Part shown: positions 25,897 to 35,280 of the stretch, in pieces | Layout of the letters: every line of letters starts with the position of its first letter | Numbering within the stretch: the first letter of the stretch is position 1 | NCBI RefSeq assembly: GCF_900155395.1 | Contig: NZ_LT699706.1 | Span: forward strand, 1-64,000 | Length of the DNA stretch: 64,000 nucleotides | Reading direction: 5' to 3' | Origin: Merdibacter massiliensis | GTDB lineage: Bacteria; Bacillota_I; Bacilli_A; Erysipelotrichales; Erysipelotrichaceae | Program-made: the position numbers and the translations under genes | The notes under the pieces: generated by a model | What the model saw: the letters and a program-made list of their open reading frames with translations, nothing else | Databases searched by the model: none | Told to the model about the DNA's origin: nothing

Positions 25897-26442
25897 ATGA
25901 AACAAATTTTAGATAGTGTACAAAACAAGATGGACAAGGCTTTAGAAAATTTGGATGCCAATTTGCGTACGATCCGTACAGGACGTGCCAATGCGAATAT
26001 GTTGGAAAGAGTCAGCGTAGAGTATTATGGAAGTCCAACTCCAATCAACCAGATATCTTCTATCCAGGTTGTAGAAGGACGTCAACTGGTGGTAAAACCA
26101 TATGATCGATCCATTTTAAAGGATGTTGATCATGCTATTTCCGCGGCAAATCTTGGTCTTGTACCTCAAAATGACGGTGATGTAATTCGAATCAACGTAC
26201 CTGCTTTGACAGAAGATCGCCGAAAAGAATTAGCCAAAGAAGCTCATAAATATGGTGAAGAATGTAAAGTAGTGATTCGAAATATCCGCCGTGACGGCAA
26301 TGATCTAGTGAAAAAAGACAAAGAGATGAGCGAGGATATGAAAAAAGATGCTCAAGATAAGATTCAAAAAATGACAGATACATTTGTGAAAAAGATCGAT
26401 GCAGCTGTGAAGGAAAAATCAACAGAGATCATGTCTGTATAG
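25897..26442 (+). CDS. frr: Ribosome recycling factor
   Basis: Splits post-termination ribosomes with EF-G. 181 residues, canonical length. Seen: LRTIRTGRANANMLERVSVEYYGSPTPINQ, RDGNDLVKKDKEMSEDMKKDAQDKIQKMTD. The SD (ATGGAGGATAA) lies inside the end of pyrH, so the two are coupled. Confidence 0.97.
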   Translation: MKQILDSVQNKMDKALENLDANLRTIRTGRANANMLERVSVEYYGSPTPINQISSIQVVEGRQLVVKPYDRSILKDVDHAISAANLGLVPQNDGDVIRINVPALTEDRRKELAKEAHKYGEECKVVIRNIRRDGNDLVKKDKEMSEDMKKDAQDKIQKMTDTFVKKIDAAVKEKSTEIMSV

Positions 26443-26453
26443 TTTAAAGTGAA

Positions 26454-26476
26454 TACCCACAGTATTGTGGGTTTTG
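26454..26476 (+). terminator. Terminator or attenuator after frr
   Basis: CCCACA, loop GTAT, TGTGGG, then TTTTGCTTT. uppS starts 40 bases later without a visible promoter, so part of the transcription probably reads through. Confidence 0.65.
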
Positions 26477-26515
26477 CTTTATGCGCATTTTTCATGCGTT
26501 AGATCGGAGGACCAT

Positions 26516-27223
26516 ATGGAACGTAAGATACCAAAGCATATCGCTATCATCATGGATGGAAATGGACGCTGGGCAAAGGCGCAAGGATTACCACGTACGG
26601 CTGGACACAAAAGAGGAGCAGATACGATCCGTACCATTGCAATTGAATGTAATCGCATCGGTGTGGAAGTGTTGACATTGTATGCTTTTTCTACGGAGAA
26701 TTGGAAACGTCCGCAGGATGAAGTAGATTATTTATGCAAACTTCCCAAATTGTTTTTCCAGCGTTATATTCGAGAACTGAATGAAAAGAACATTCGTGTG
26801 TGTTTCATTGGAGAACTGCAGCGGTTTCCTTTGGAAACGCAAAAAGTAATTGAAGATGCTGTTGCGATCACTTCAAAAAATACGGGACTGATCTTGAATA
26901 TTGCTATTAATTATGGTTCCCAGCGAGAAATCATCTTAGCGGCACAAGCGTATGCAGCGGATGTATTAAAAGAAGGTGCATTGCTTCCGTTAAATGAAGA
27001 GATCTTTGCATCTTATTTGATGACAAGTGCATATCCCCCAGTAGATCTGATGATCCGGACAAGTGGTGAATTGCGGATTTCCAATTTCTTATTATGGCAG
27101 ATTGCGTATGCAGAGTTGATCTTTACGCCAGTTGCATGGCCTGCTTTTGATGAAAAAGCGTTGCAGGAATGCATTGATGAATATAATCATCGAGATCGGC
27201 GGTTTGGGGGGCTCAGCAAATGA
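26516..27223 (+). CDS. uppS: Undecaprenyl diphosphate synthase
   Basis: cis-Prenyltransferase making the C55 lipid carrier for peptidoglycan and teichoic acids. 235 residues from ATG 26516, which has TCGGAGG six bases before; a TTG-started longer reading crosses the frr hairpin and is unlikely. Seen: IAIIMDGNGRWAKAQGLPR with the catalytic Asp, GHKRGADT, LTLYAFSTENWKRP, LNIAINYGSQREI and DLMIRTSGELRISNFLLWQ. First of four overlapping genes. Confidence 0.96.
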   Translation: MERKIPKHIAIIMDGNGRWAKAQGLPRTAGHKRGADTIRTIAIECNRIGVEVLTLYAFSTENWKRPQDEVDYLCKLPKLFFQRYIRELNEKNIRVCFIGELQRFPLETQKVIEDAVAITSKNTGLILNIAINYGSQREIILAAQAYAADVLKEGALLPLNEEIFASYLMTSAYPPVDLMIRTSGELRISNFLLWQIAYAELIFTPVAWPAFDEKALQECIDEYNHRDRRFGGLSK

Positions 27224-28011
27224 AAACACGTATCATTACTGCGTTGATCTTGATTTTGGTCTTGTTTCCGATCATCGCTTATGGAGGATGGCCTTTTCGC
27301 TTATTGGAACTTTTTGTCGTTATCGTTGGCGGTATTGAAATGATGAGCCTTTCAAAGGATCATGTACACTGGCCAAAGATGATCATGCCACTCAGTATCT
27401 TGGCAGTTGTCATTTCTTATCTGCTTTCCGTTTATCAGATGAATTTATTATTTGCTTTTTTTACTGCGGTCATCTTGTTTTACCTGTCATTGCCTGTATT
27501 TTCTGAGCATTTTACTTCCAATGACAGCTTCCTTTGTTTATCCTATGTTATGATCTTTTTCTTTACATTGCATGCATTGGAACAAGTTTTATCGCATGCG
27601 CTTTACATCTGGTTGATCTTGATCGCAACTTATGGCTGCGACAGCGGGGCGTACTTTGGAGGGCGTTTTTTTGGCAAACACAAGATGAATGAGCGGGTTT
27701 CTCCTAAAAAAACGTGGGAAGGCGCCATTGCCGGATGGATCACTGGTTTTGTCTTATCGGTAGTAATCGGTAAATTATTGTTGTTTGTGCTGCCTGGTGT
27801 AGATGAGCGGATTTTTTGGCTGACATGTCTGTTCATGCCTTTTAGCGGTCAGTATGGAGACCTTGCTTTTAGTTCCATGAAACGCTGTTATCAGATCAAA
27901 GATTTTGGAAATCTCTTGCCCGGACATGGCGGCATATTAGATCGATTAGATTCTTTGTTATTTAACTTTATGATGTTTGGTATATTAGCAATGGTGGTGA
28001 TGGCTTTATGA
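27220..28011 (+). CDS. cdsA: Phosphatidate cytidylyltransferase
   Basis: Makes CDP-diacylglycerol, precursor of phosphatidylglycerol and other phospholipids. 263 residues with about seven or eight membrane helices and the family signature near the C-terminus: SPKKTWEGAIAGWITG and DLAFSSMKRCYQIKDFGNLLPGHGGILDRLDS. Overlaps uppS and dxr by four bases at each end. Confidence 0.95.
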   Translation: MKTRIITALILILVLFPIIAYGGWPFRLLELFVVIVGGIEMMSLSKDHVHWPKMIMPLSILAVVISYLLSVYQMNLLFAFFTAVILFYLSLPVFSEHFTSNDSFLCLSYVMIFFFTLHALEQVLSHALYIWLILIATYGCDSGAYFGGRFFGKHKMNERVSPKKTWEGAIAGWITGFVLSVVIGKLLLFVLPGVDERIFWLTCLFMPFSGQYGDLAFSSMKRCYQIKDFGNLLPGHGGILDRLDSLLFNFMMFGILAMVVMAL

Positions 28012-29168
28012 AACGAATTGCTTTAGCCGGTTCGACGGGGTCGATCGGCACGCAATGCATCGATGTGATTTTGCATCACAGTGAAGATTTTGAAATTATT
28101 GCTATTGGAGCAGGACATAACTTATCCAAACTGCGCCAGCAAATAGATATGCTGCCTTCGTTACAAATGATCTGTGTGGCGGAGGAAAAAGATGCGTTGC
28201 TTTTATCAAAGGATTATCCGCATCTCCATGTAGAATGGGGCGATCAAGGCTTGCTCGCATTGGCTGCATGGCCAAAGGCGGAGCTGTTTGTCAATGCATT
28301 GGTTGGCTTTCGCGGTCTGCATCCTACTCTATATGCAATCGAACACGGAAAAGATGTTGCATTAGCCAATAAAGAAAGTTTGGTCACTGGTGGCGAATTA
28401 GTGAAAGAAGCCTTGAAAGCAAACCATCGTCATCTTTATCCGATTGATTCCGAGCACAGCGCGATCTTTCAATGTCTGCAGGGGAATGATCCCAAAGAAG
28501 TACGTCGTTTGATCATAACAGCAAGCGGCGGCAGTTTTCGAGATAAAAGCAGAGAGGAATTAGTTGATGTAACAGTAGAGGAAGCATTGGCACATCCTAA
28601 TTGGAAGATGGGAGGACGTATTACGATCGATAGTGCAACAATGATGAACAAAGGATTTGAGGTCATCGAAGCACACTATTTATTTGATCTTCCATTTGAT
28701 CAGATCGATGTGATCTTGCATCGTGAAAGTGTCATCCATTCGATGGTAGAGTATCAAGATCATGCGATCCTTGCACAGCTGGGCAGTGCTGATATGCGTT
28801 TACCGATTCAATATGCTCTTTCTTATCCGCGACGGCTCGTAATGCATAATGCGGAGCCATTTCATTTTTTCAAATATCCGGCCTTGCATTTTGAAGAGCT
28901 GAGCTTTGTACGTTATCCACTGTTAGAAGTTGCGTATAATGTAGGAAGAAAGAAAGGCAATCTGGGTGCGATACTGAATGGGGCAGATGAGTGTGCAGTA
29001 GAATTATTCTTACATAACAAGATCCGCTTTCTTGACATTGAACAGCTTGTGATCGATGCAGTAAGAAGTGCACCGTTTATCGAACATCCTACTCTAGAAG
29101 ATTTAAAGAAAAGCGATCAATGGGCGCGTGATTTTGTCATGGAAAAACAGGAAGGAGTACATGGATGA
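28008..29168 (+). CDS. dxr: 1-deoxy-D-xylulose 5-phosphate reductoisomerase
   Basis: Second step of the methylerythritol phosphate pathway; NADPH- and metal-dependent. 386 residues. Seen: IALAGSTGSIGTQCIDVI (NADPH), ALANKESLVTGGELV, PIDSEHSAIFQCL, ITASGGSFRD, MGGRITIDSATMMNKGFEVIEAHYLF and ILHRESVIHSMVEY. Its presence shows that isoprenoids for UppS come from the MEP route. Overlaps both neighbours by four bases. Confidence 0.96.
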   Translation: MKRIALAGSTGSIGTQCIDVILHHSEDFEIIAIGAGHNLSKLRQQIDMLPSLQMICVAEEKDALLLSKDYPHLHVEWGDQGLLALAAWPKAELFVNALVGFRGLHPTLYAIEHGKDVALANKESLVTGGELVKEALKANHRHLYPIDSEHSAIFQCLQGNDPKEVRRLIITASGGSFRDKSREELVDVTVEEALAHPNWKMGGRITIDSATMMNKGFEVIEAHYLFDLPFDQIDVILHRESVIHSMVEYQDHAILAQLGSADMRLPIQYALSYPRRLVMHNAEPFHFFKYPALHFEELSFVRYPLLEVAYNVGRKKGNLGAILNGADECAVELFLHNKIRFLDIEQLVIDAVRSAPFIEHPTLEDLKKSDQWARDFVMEKQEGVHG

Positions 29169-30241
29169 ACATCGGGTCAATAACGATAGGAATCATTGCA
29201 TTTATTGTATTATTAAGTATTATCATCATTATTCATGAATTAGGACATCTGATGACGGCAAAAACATTTGGCGTATATTGTCATGAATTTTCAATTGGGA
29301 TGGGACCTTGTTTGTGGTCACATAAGTTTACTGAAACGACCCTTTCCATTCGTGCGATTCCTTTTGGCGGCTATGTGATGATGGCCGGAGAGGATGATGG
29401 AAGCGAAGAAATTGAAGAGATGAGAAACGTACCGGCGAACCGCCGATTAAATGGCATTCGTGCTTGGAAACAAGTCATCATCATGGCAGCGGGAGCTGCG
29501 ATGAATATCTTGCTGGCATGGATCTTGTTTATCGGAATCAGCATGGTACAGGGAACAGCTGTAAACGACAATGATCCCATCATTTATTCTGTACAAGAAG
29601 GTTCTCCGGCACAAGAAGCGGGTTTACAAGCTGGAGACGAGATCTTGACGCTGGAATGCGGTGGAGAAACATTAGAAAATGTAAGTGTGACACGCTTGAG
29701 CGAGCAAGTGCAGTATTATCATGATGAACCATCCTTCTTGACTGTTTTGCGAGATGGAAAAGAGCTGCGTGTAGAGTTGACGCCATCCTATGATGCAGAT
29801 TCTAATATGTGGTTATTCGGTTTTGATCTGACATCAAAAATAGAAAAGATCACTCCGCTGCAATCGATACAAGTTGGTACACAGCAATTAGGCGAGTATT
29901 CAACGATGATCATCCGCAGTGTATCGAAACTTGTACAAGGGATTGGCTTAAATAGCGTAAGCGGACCAGTGGGCATCTATCAAGTGACTGCGCAGACAGC
30001 TTCTCTTGGCTTGTTGCCATTCTTGTCTTTATTAGCTATTTTTTCATTAAATATCGGCATCTTTAACCTTTTGCCGATTCCGGTACTGGATGGTGGCCGT
30101 ATCGTAATTGTCATATTAGAAAAGATCTTCCGTAGAAAATTAAGTGAACGGGTATTGAATGCAGTGATGCTGGGCAGTTTTGCTTTGGTGATCGGCTTGA
30201 TGTTGTTTGCTACATTCAATGATGTTACGCGTTTATTTTAA
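29165..30241 (+). CDS. rseP: RseP/RasP-type site-2 membrane metalloprotease
   Basis: Intramembrane zinc protease that cleaves anti-sigma factors and signal-peptide remnants. 358 residues. Zinc motif HELGH near residue 23 in the first membrane helix, FGGYVMMAGE, a PDZ domain (about 145-215; GSPAQEAGLQAGDEIL), and the LDG motif PIPVLDGGR near the C-terminus with the last helices. Order cdsA-dxr-rseP is conserved in Bacillota. It ends at a strong bidirectional terminator. Confidence 0.95.
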   Translation: MNIGSITIGIIAFIVLLSIIIIIHELGHLMTAKTFGVYCHEFSIGMGPCLWSHKFTETTLSIRAIPFGGYVMMAGEDDGSEEIEEMRNVPANRRLNGIRAWKQVIIMAAGAAMNILLAWILFIGISMVQGTAVNDNDPIIYSVQEGSPAQEAGLQAGDEILTLECGGETLENVSVTRLSEQVQYYHDEPSFLTVLRDGKELRVELTPSYDADSNMWLFGFDLTSKIEKITPLQSIQVGTQQLGEYSTMIIRSVSKLVQGIGLNSVSGPVGIYQVTAQTASLGLLPFLSLLAIFSLNIGIFNLLPIPVLDGGRIVIVILEKIFRRKLSERVLNAVMLGSFALVIGLMLFATFNDVTRLF

Positions 30242-30289
30242 AAAAAAGCAGTGATAGGAACTGTCTTTGGTCCTATTACTGCTTTTTCA
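30241..30289. terminator. Bidirectional terminator between rseP and trhA
   Basis: GCAGTGATAGGA and TCCTATTACTGC form a 12-base stem with one G-U pair; A-run before and T-run after serve both converging genes. Confidence 0.85.
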
Positions 30290-30940
30290 TATACAGAACA
30301 TGAGTGCGATAAAGTGAAAGATACTGGCCAGATTGATAAATAGATGCCATACGAAGTGAAAATAGCGATGTTTAGGCTGAGCGTAAAATATGACACCGAT
30401 CGTATACATCAAACCGCCCAGTATGATAAAAAATAGGAACAGTGGACTTGCTTTCGATAGCAGTGTAGGAAGAAATAGGATGGCACACCACCCCATGATC
30501 ATGTAAATGGTCACACTGAGGATCGGGTAACTCTTTTTAGCAATGGCTTTTAACAAGATGCCGGCAAATACCATCGTCCATTCGATCACCAAGATCAGGA
30601 TTCCGATCGGACCGCGAATGATAGAAATGCAAACAGGCGTATAGCTGCCGGCGATGGCAAACAAAATAGCAATATGATCCAGTTTGCGGAATACATACTT
30701 TTGCTGTGAACGATAAGGCATGCTGTGGTAGATAGTTGATATCAAAAACATAAAGAACATGCTGATCAGATAAATAGAAGTTCCGATGGCACGGGCAAGT
30801 CCGTCAACAGCAAATGAGTAAACAGCAAAAACAGGAAGAGCAAATAAACAGCAGATGGCCATGACACCATGAGAGATGGCATTGCCTACTTCTTCACCAA
30901 AAGAAAGCCGAAATGTTTCACGCATCAATTTTTCTGTCAT
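30287..30940 (-). CDS. trhA: Hemolysin III / TrhA family membrane protein
   Basis: 217 residues with seven membrane helices, PAQR-like. Seen: EEVGNAISHGVMA near the N-terminus, STIYHSMPYRSQQKYVFRKLDHIAILFAIAGSYTP in the middle, and RYFHFVWHLFINLASIFHF near the end, which carry the conserved His, Asp and Ser residues of the family. In E. coli a member was linked to membrane energetics; haemolysis is only the historic name. Monocistronic, divergent from smc. Confidence 0.9.
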   Translation of the reverse strand: MTEKLMRETFRLSFGEEVGNAISHGVMAICCLFALPVFAVYSFAVDGLARAIGTSIYLISMFFMFLISTIYHSMPYRSQQKYVFRKLDHIAILFAIAGSYTPVCISIIRGPIGILILVIEWTMVFAGILLKAIAKKSYPILSVTIYMIMGWCAILFLPTLLSKASPLFLFFIILGGLMYTIGVIFYAQPKHRYFHFVWHLFINLASIFHFIALMFCI

Positions 30941-30965
30941 GATTTTTCACCAGACCTTTTTGAAC

Positions 30966-30994
30966 ATTATACGCCAGTTCTTTTTAAAACGCAA
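30966..30994 (-). promoter_or_regulatory. Promoter of trhA
   Basis: Minus strand: TTGCGT (30989-30994), 17 bases, TATAAT (30966-30971). Confidence 0.65.
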
Positions 30995-31009
30995 AATCTA
31001 TGATATAAT
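30981..31009 (+). promoter_or_regulatory. Probable promoter of smc
   Basis: TATAAT at 31004-31009 with TGA before it; the -35 (TTTTTA, 30981-30986, 17 bases) is weak. It overlaps the divergent trhA promoter, so the two may compete. Confidence 0.5.
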
Positions 31010-31043
31010 CTAAACTGATTGAATTGTGATTGGAGGGCAGCGG

Positions 31044-33986
31044 ATGTTTTTAAAACGAATAGAGCTGCAGGGATTCAAATCTTTTGCGGACAAGTCGATT
31101 ATTACATTCGAATCTGATGTGACCGGAATCGTAGGTCCAAACGGATGCGGAAAGAGTAATATCAACGACGCGATCCGATGGGTATTAGGAGAACAGAGCG
31201 TAAAATCACTGCGTGGCGGCAATAACATGAGCGATATCATCTTTAGCGGCAGTGCTCAAAGAAAAGCTGTCAATTTGGCAGAAGTTACTTTGGTTTTTGA
31301 TAATACGAAGCGTTTTTTTGATATCGCATATGATGAAGTAGAAATTACCCGCCGTCTTCGCCGGGCAAACAATGAAGCAGAGTATCTGATCAACAAGACA
31401 CCATGTCGATTAAAGGATATCACGGATTTAGTGATGGATACAGGATTAGGAAGAGATTCGCTTTCCATCATCACGCAGGGCAATATCTCTTCATTTGCGG
31501 AAGCAAAGCCAGAGGAAAGAAGAGCATTATTTGAAGAAGCAGCCGGGGTAGCCAAATATAAGAAAAGAAAGAATGTTTCTTTACATAAATTAAAAAATAC
31601 CCAGGATAATCTGGCTCGCTTAGAAGATATCATCATAGAGCTTGAGCGTCAGGTCAATCCTTTAAAACGGCAAGCAAAAAAAGCACAGCAGTACATTTCA
31701 TATAAAGAAGAGCTCTCTAAGATCGAGATCAATGTACTCGTTGATGAAATCGAACATTTGCAAAAAGAAATGGAAACATTGGAAAAACGCCGTTTTGATT
31801 TAGATACCCAATGTGCAATGCATGAAACGACCATACAGGTACAGGATGTAGAAAATGAAGAATTAAGAAAAGAAATGTACGCACTGGATCGTGAAATTAA
31901 TCAGCTGCAGGGAGACTATTCGGCAGCAATGGAAGAAAGCAACCGGTTAGAGCGGCGCAAGGTAGAGCTGAACGAAAAACGAAAGTATGCTTTGGAACAT
32001 GCAAATAGCAAGGAACGTGCAAAAGAATTAAAAACAATGCTGGAAGAAGCAAAATTTGAATATGAGGATCGTAAACGGCGCAAAGAAGAAATGGACAATG
32101 ATCTTGCATTAGCAAAGCAGCAGGTCACACAGCTGGATGGAGAGATCACCCGTGCGCGTCTGGAACTGGAACAGGCACAGGAAATGTATCAACGATTATT
32201 AAATCGCCGGGATGTATTGAACAACTTGATCAAAGAGCCGTTTAACCATCAGCAGGGTGTTCGTTCCATCGTTGCAGCAAAAGCAAGTCTTCCGGGAATT
32301 GAAGGTGTTATCAGCGAGTTGCTGTTGCCGGCTGAGAACTATGAAAATGCAATTTCTAACGCATTAGGCGGTGCTATGTATCATATCGTAGCAAGCGATG
32401 AGCATGCAGCAAGAAATGCAATTTCTTTTTTGAAAAAAAATCGTGGCGGACGTGCGACTTTTTTGCCGATGACTGTTTTAAAACCGCGGAATGTAAATAA
32501 AGAACATTTGTTCATCGCGCAGCATTGTGAAGGATTTTTAGGCTGTTGTGATCAATTTATAGAATGCGATGATCGTTATCGGATCGTAGCAAGGGCACTG
32601 TTAGGCAATGTATTGGTCGCTGATCGATTAGAACATGCAAATGAAATCGCAAAACGATTGCAATATGGCTATAAAATCGTAACATTAGATGGAGATATCG
32701 TCCATCGCGGCGGAAGCATGACGGGCGGTACCATCAAAAATGCTACGACCCCAATGAATGTGCAAAGAGAATTACGACAAGTGAGTGCAAGCCTGGAGGG
32801 ACAATATCAAAAAGCAAAAGAACTGCGTGTACAGTTTCAATCGCTGAATAATCGAAAAGAGAATCAAAGCTCACAAATGGTGCAATTGCGTATTGCTCTT
32901 GCGCAGCTTGATTCCGTGCTGCAGGTGAAACGCAGTAAATATGAAAGTTTGCTGGCGGATTATGAACAGCTGGCGCCTGAGGATAAAGATGATGAGATGC
33001 AGGTACAGCTGGCTGACGAACTAATCGTTTCCATCAGTGAGATTCATTCTCGAATCGATGATATGAATACAAAGATCCGCATGAAGCGAGAACGCAGAGC
33101 TGCTGCAGGAAATGAAGTAGAAAGAAGAGAACAGACGATTCGTTTGACAAGACGTGAACTCTCTGCATTGCAACAAGAAATGCAAAACATAGAAATTTCC
33201 AAGGCAAAAGCACAGACGCGTTTAGAAAATGCAATTGAGCGTTTGAATACAGACTATGAAATGACGGTAGAGTTTGCAATGACTCAGAAAACAGATATAC
33301 CGATGGAAGGAGCAAGGGAACGTGTACGCGAACTACGTTCTTTGATCTCTGCTCTGGGAAATGTAAATTTAGATGCACCGGCAGAATTTGAAGAAATCAA
33401 TACGCGCTATGAATTTTTAAATGGACAGCGTAAGGAATTACAAGAAGCAAGCAACAAGATCATGAAGGCCATTGACGAAATGGATGAAACGATGATCAAA
33501 CAATTTAGTGAAATGTTCTATAAGATCAACAGTGAATTAGACGGGGTCTTCAAATCCTTATTTGGTGGCGGACGCGCTTCTTTGGTCATGGTCGATCCAC
33601 AGGATGTACTGAATACCGGTATTGATATCGATGTACAGCCGCCGGGCAAATTGGTAAAAAACATTCGAACGTTTTCTGGCGGAGAAAAAGCATTGATCGC
33701 AATCAGCGTGCTATTTGCCATCTTAAAGGCTAGAACCATGCCGCTGTGTATCTTTGATGAAGTTGAAGCAGCGCTGGATCAGGCAAATGTGGAGCGATTT
33801 GCCAAATACTTGAGTCAGTTCAGAGGTGAAAGTCAATTTATCGTTGTGACGCATCGTCCGGGCACAATGGAACAGTGTGATGAATTATATGGAGTGACGA
33901 TGCAGCAAGACGGTGTTTCTACTTTATTAAAAGTAAAATTAGCAGATGCAATGGAAATCGTCGAAAAAGATGAGGTGAAAGCGTAA
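31044..33986 (+). CDS. smc: Chromosome segregation protein Smc (short-armed)
   Basis: ATPase of the bacterial condensin that folds and separates chromosomes with ScpA and ScpB. 980 residues from ATG 31044 (SD TTGGAGG; family start MFLKRIELQGFKSFADK). Walker A GPNGCGKSN, hinge from about residue 400 to 560 (GIEGVISELL to GGSMTGG), signature TFSGGEKALIAIS and Walker B LCIFDEVEAALD. The usual length is about 1,180; the missing part falls in both coiled-coil arms (about 230 and 205 residues here). The stop overlaps ftsY by one base. rnc, often upstream, is not here. Confidence 0.95.
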   Translation: MFLKRIELQGFKSFADKSIITFESDVTGIVGPNGCGKSNINDAIRWVLGEQSVKSLRGGNNMSDIIFSGSAQRKAVNLAEVTLVFDNTKRFFDIAYDEVEITRRLRRANNEAEYLINKTPCRLKDITDLVMDTGLGRDSLSIITQGNISSFAEAKPEERRALFEEAAGVAKYKKRKNVSLHKLKNTQDNLARLEDIIIELERQVNPLKRQAKKAQQYISYKEELSKIEINVLVDEIEHLQKEMETLEKRRFDLDTQCAMHETTIQVQDVENEELRKEMYALDREINQLQGDYSAAMEESNRLERRKVELNEKRKYALEHANSKERAKELKTMLEEAKFEYEDRKRRKEEMDNDLALAKQQVTQLDGEITRARLELEQAQEMYQRLLNRRDVLNNLIKEPFNHQQGVRSIVAAKASLPGIEGVISELLLPAENYENAISNALGGAMYHIVASDEHAARNAISFLKKNRGGRATFLPMTVLKPRNVNKEHLFIAQHCEGFLGCCDQFIECDDRYRIVARALLGNVLVADRLEHANEIAKRLQYGYKIVTLDGDIVHRGGSMTGGTIKNATTPMNVQRELRQVSASLEGQYQKAKELRVQFQSLNNRKENQSSQMVQLRIALAQLDSVLQVKRSKYESLLADYEQLAPEDKDDEMQVQLADELIVSISEIHSRIDDMNTKIRMKRERRAAAGNEVERREQTIRLTRRELSALQQEMQNIEISKAKAQTRLENAIERLNTDYEMTVEFAMTQKTDIPMEGARERVRELRSLISALGNVNLDAPAEFEEINTRYEFLNGQRKELQEASNKIMKAIDEMDETMIKQFSEMFYKINSELDGVFKSLFGGGRASLVMVDPQDVLNTGIDIDVQPPGKLVKNIRTFSGGEKALIAISVLFAILKARTMPLCIFDEVEAALDQANVERFAKYLSQFRGESQFIVVTHRPGTMEQCDELYGVTMQQDGVSTLLKVKLADAMEIVEKDEVKA

Positions 33987-34957
33987 TGGGAATCTTTGCA
34001 AAATTAAAGGCTTCTATACAAGGGAAAGAAGATGCGGATCGTTATTTAAAAGGGTTGGATAAATCAAAAAAATCATTTGGCGACCGTTTACGTCATTTAG
34101 CAAACGGATTTCGCGGTGTCGATGAAGATTTTTTAGAACAAGTAATGATCATTTTACTAGAAGCAGATGTAGGTATTCATACAGCAGAGAAAATTACTTC
34201 TCGATTGGAAAGCGAAACAAGAAAACAGCATCTTAAAACATTTGAAGAAATCAGTGAATGCTTAATCAGCGTGATGCTGGAAATGTATAATGAACATGAA
34301 GATACTTCCATTCAGGTAAATGAAGATGGAACAACGGTCATCTTATTGGTTGGGGTAAATGGCAGCGGCAAGACGACGACAGCTGCCAAACTGACAAAAT
34401 CGTTTACTGATTTGGGACATAGCGTGGTTTTGGCTGCAGCGGATACTTTCCGTGCAGGGGCTGTGGATCAGCTGGCACGTTGGGGAGAACGTTTACATGT
34501 ACCTTGCATCAAGGGAAGAGAGAATGGAGATCCTAGTGCTGTTTTAGTAGATGCCTGCCGTTATGCAAGCGAACATCATTGTGATTACCTGATAGGAGAT
34601 ACTGCGGGTCGCTTGCAGAATAAAGTAAATTTAATGAATGAGCTTAGCAAGATGCGCCGCGTGATCGAAAGAGAGATCGACGGTGCTCCTCACGAAGTAT
34701 GGTTAGTATTGGATGCTACGACCGGACAAAATGGTATCCAACAAGCAAAAGTATTCTTGGAAGCTACCAAGGTAAGCGGCATCATCTTGACAAAGATGGA
34801 TGGTACTGCAAAAGGCGGTATCGTATTAGCTATACGTGATCAGCTGGGTTTGCCGGTCCGTTATATCGGATTAGGCGAGCATCCGGAAGATTTACGTCCG
34901 TTTGATATTGAAAGTTATCTATATGGAATTTGTGAAGGTATGGGAGAGCATGAGTAA
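33986..34957 (+). CDS. ftsY: SRP receptor FtsY
   Basis: GTPase that receives Ffh-ribosome complexes at the membrane. 323 residues: a short basic N-terminus in place of the long acidic domain, N domain, and G domain with GVNGSGKTTTAAKL, AADTFRAGAVDQL, GDTAGRLQNKVNLMNEL, TKMDGTAKGG and YIGLGEHPEDLRPF. Start shares a base with the smc stop (TAATG); the end overlaps ylxM by eight bases. Confidence 0.97.
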   Translation: MGIFAKLKASIQGKEDADRYLKGLDKSKKSFGDRLRHLANGFRGVDEDFLEQVMIILLEADVGIHTAEKITSRLESETRKQHLKTFEEISECLISVMLEMYNEHEDTSIQVNEDGTTVILLVGVNGSGKTTTAAKLTKSFTDLGHSVVLAAADTFRAGAVDQLARWGERLHVPCIKGRENGDPSAVLVDACRYASEHHCDYLIGDTAGRLQNKVNLMNELSKMRRVIEREIDGAPHEVWLVLDATTGQNGIQQAKVFLEATKVSGIILTKMDGTAKGGIVLAIRDQLGLPVRYIGLGEHPEDLRPFDIESYLYGICEGMGEHE

Positions 34958-35267
34958 GGATCCATTCGTTATTAACTTATTGCTGGATATGTATGAAAAT
35001 CTTTTGACAGAAAAACAAAAGATGATCATGCAATTGCATTATCGAGAAGACCTTTCTCTTGCCGAAATCAGTGAAGAATTGGCCATTTCCCGTTCAGCAG
35101 TGTTGGATCATATCCAACGTTCAACAAAAATCTTGTCTGAATATGAGGATCGTCTGCATCTATTGCGGCAAAGCGAACAGATAAAAGAATTAGTATCTCT
35201 TTTACGAGCACATGTAGATGAAGAAGGATTCACATATCTCAATAAATTAGAAGAGTTATTATCTTAG
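34950..35267 (+). CDS. ylxM: YlxM-family DNA-binding protein (UPF0122)
   Basis: 105 residues from ATG 34950, inside the end of ftsY. The protein is all helical with a sigma-70 region-4-like helix-turn-helix: LLTEKQKMIMQLHYREDLSLAEISEELAISRSAVLDHIQR. In streptococci YlxM binds SRP components and modulates the pathway. It normally lies just upstream of ffh; here it is joined to ftsY, 25 kb away from ffh in this window. Confidence 0.9.
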   Translation: MSKDPFVINLLLDMYENLLTEKQKMIMQLHYREDLSLAEISEELAISRSAVLDHIQRSTKILSEYEDRLHLLRQSEQIKELVSLLRAHVDEEGFTYLNKLEELLS

Positions 35268-35280
35268 GAGGAAAAAGAAA

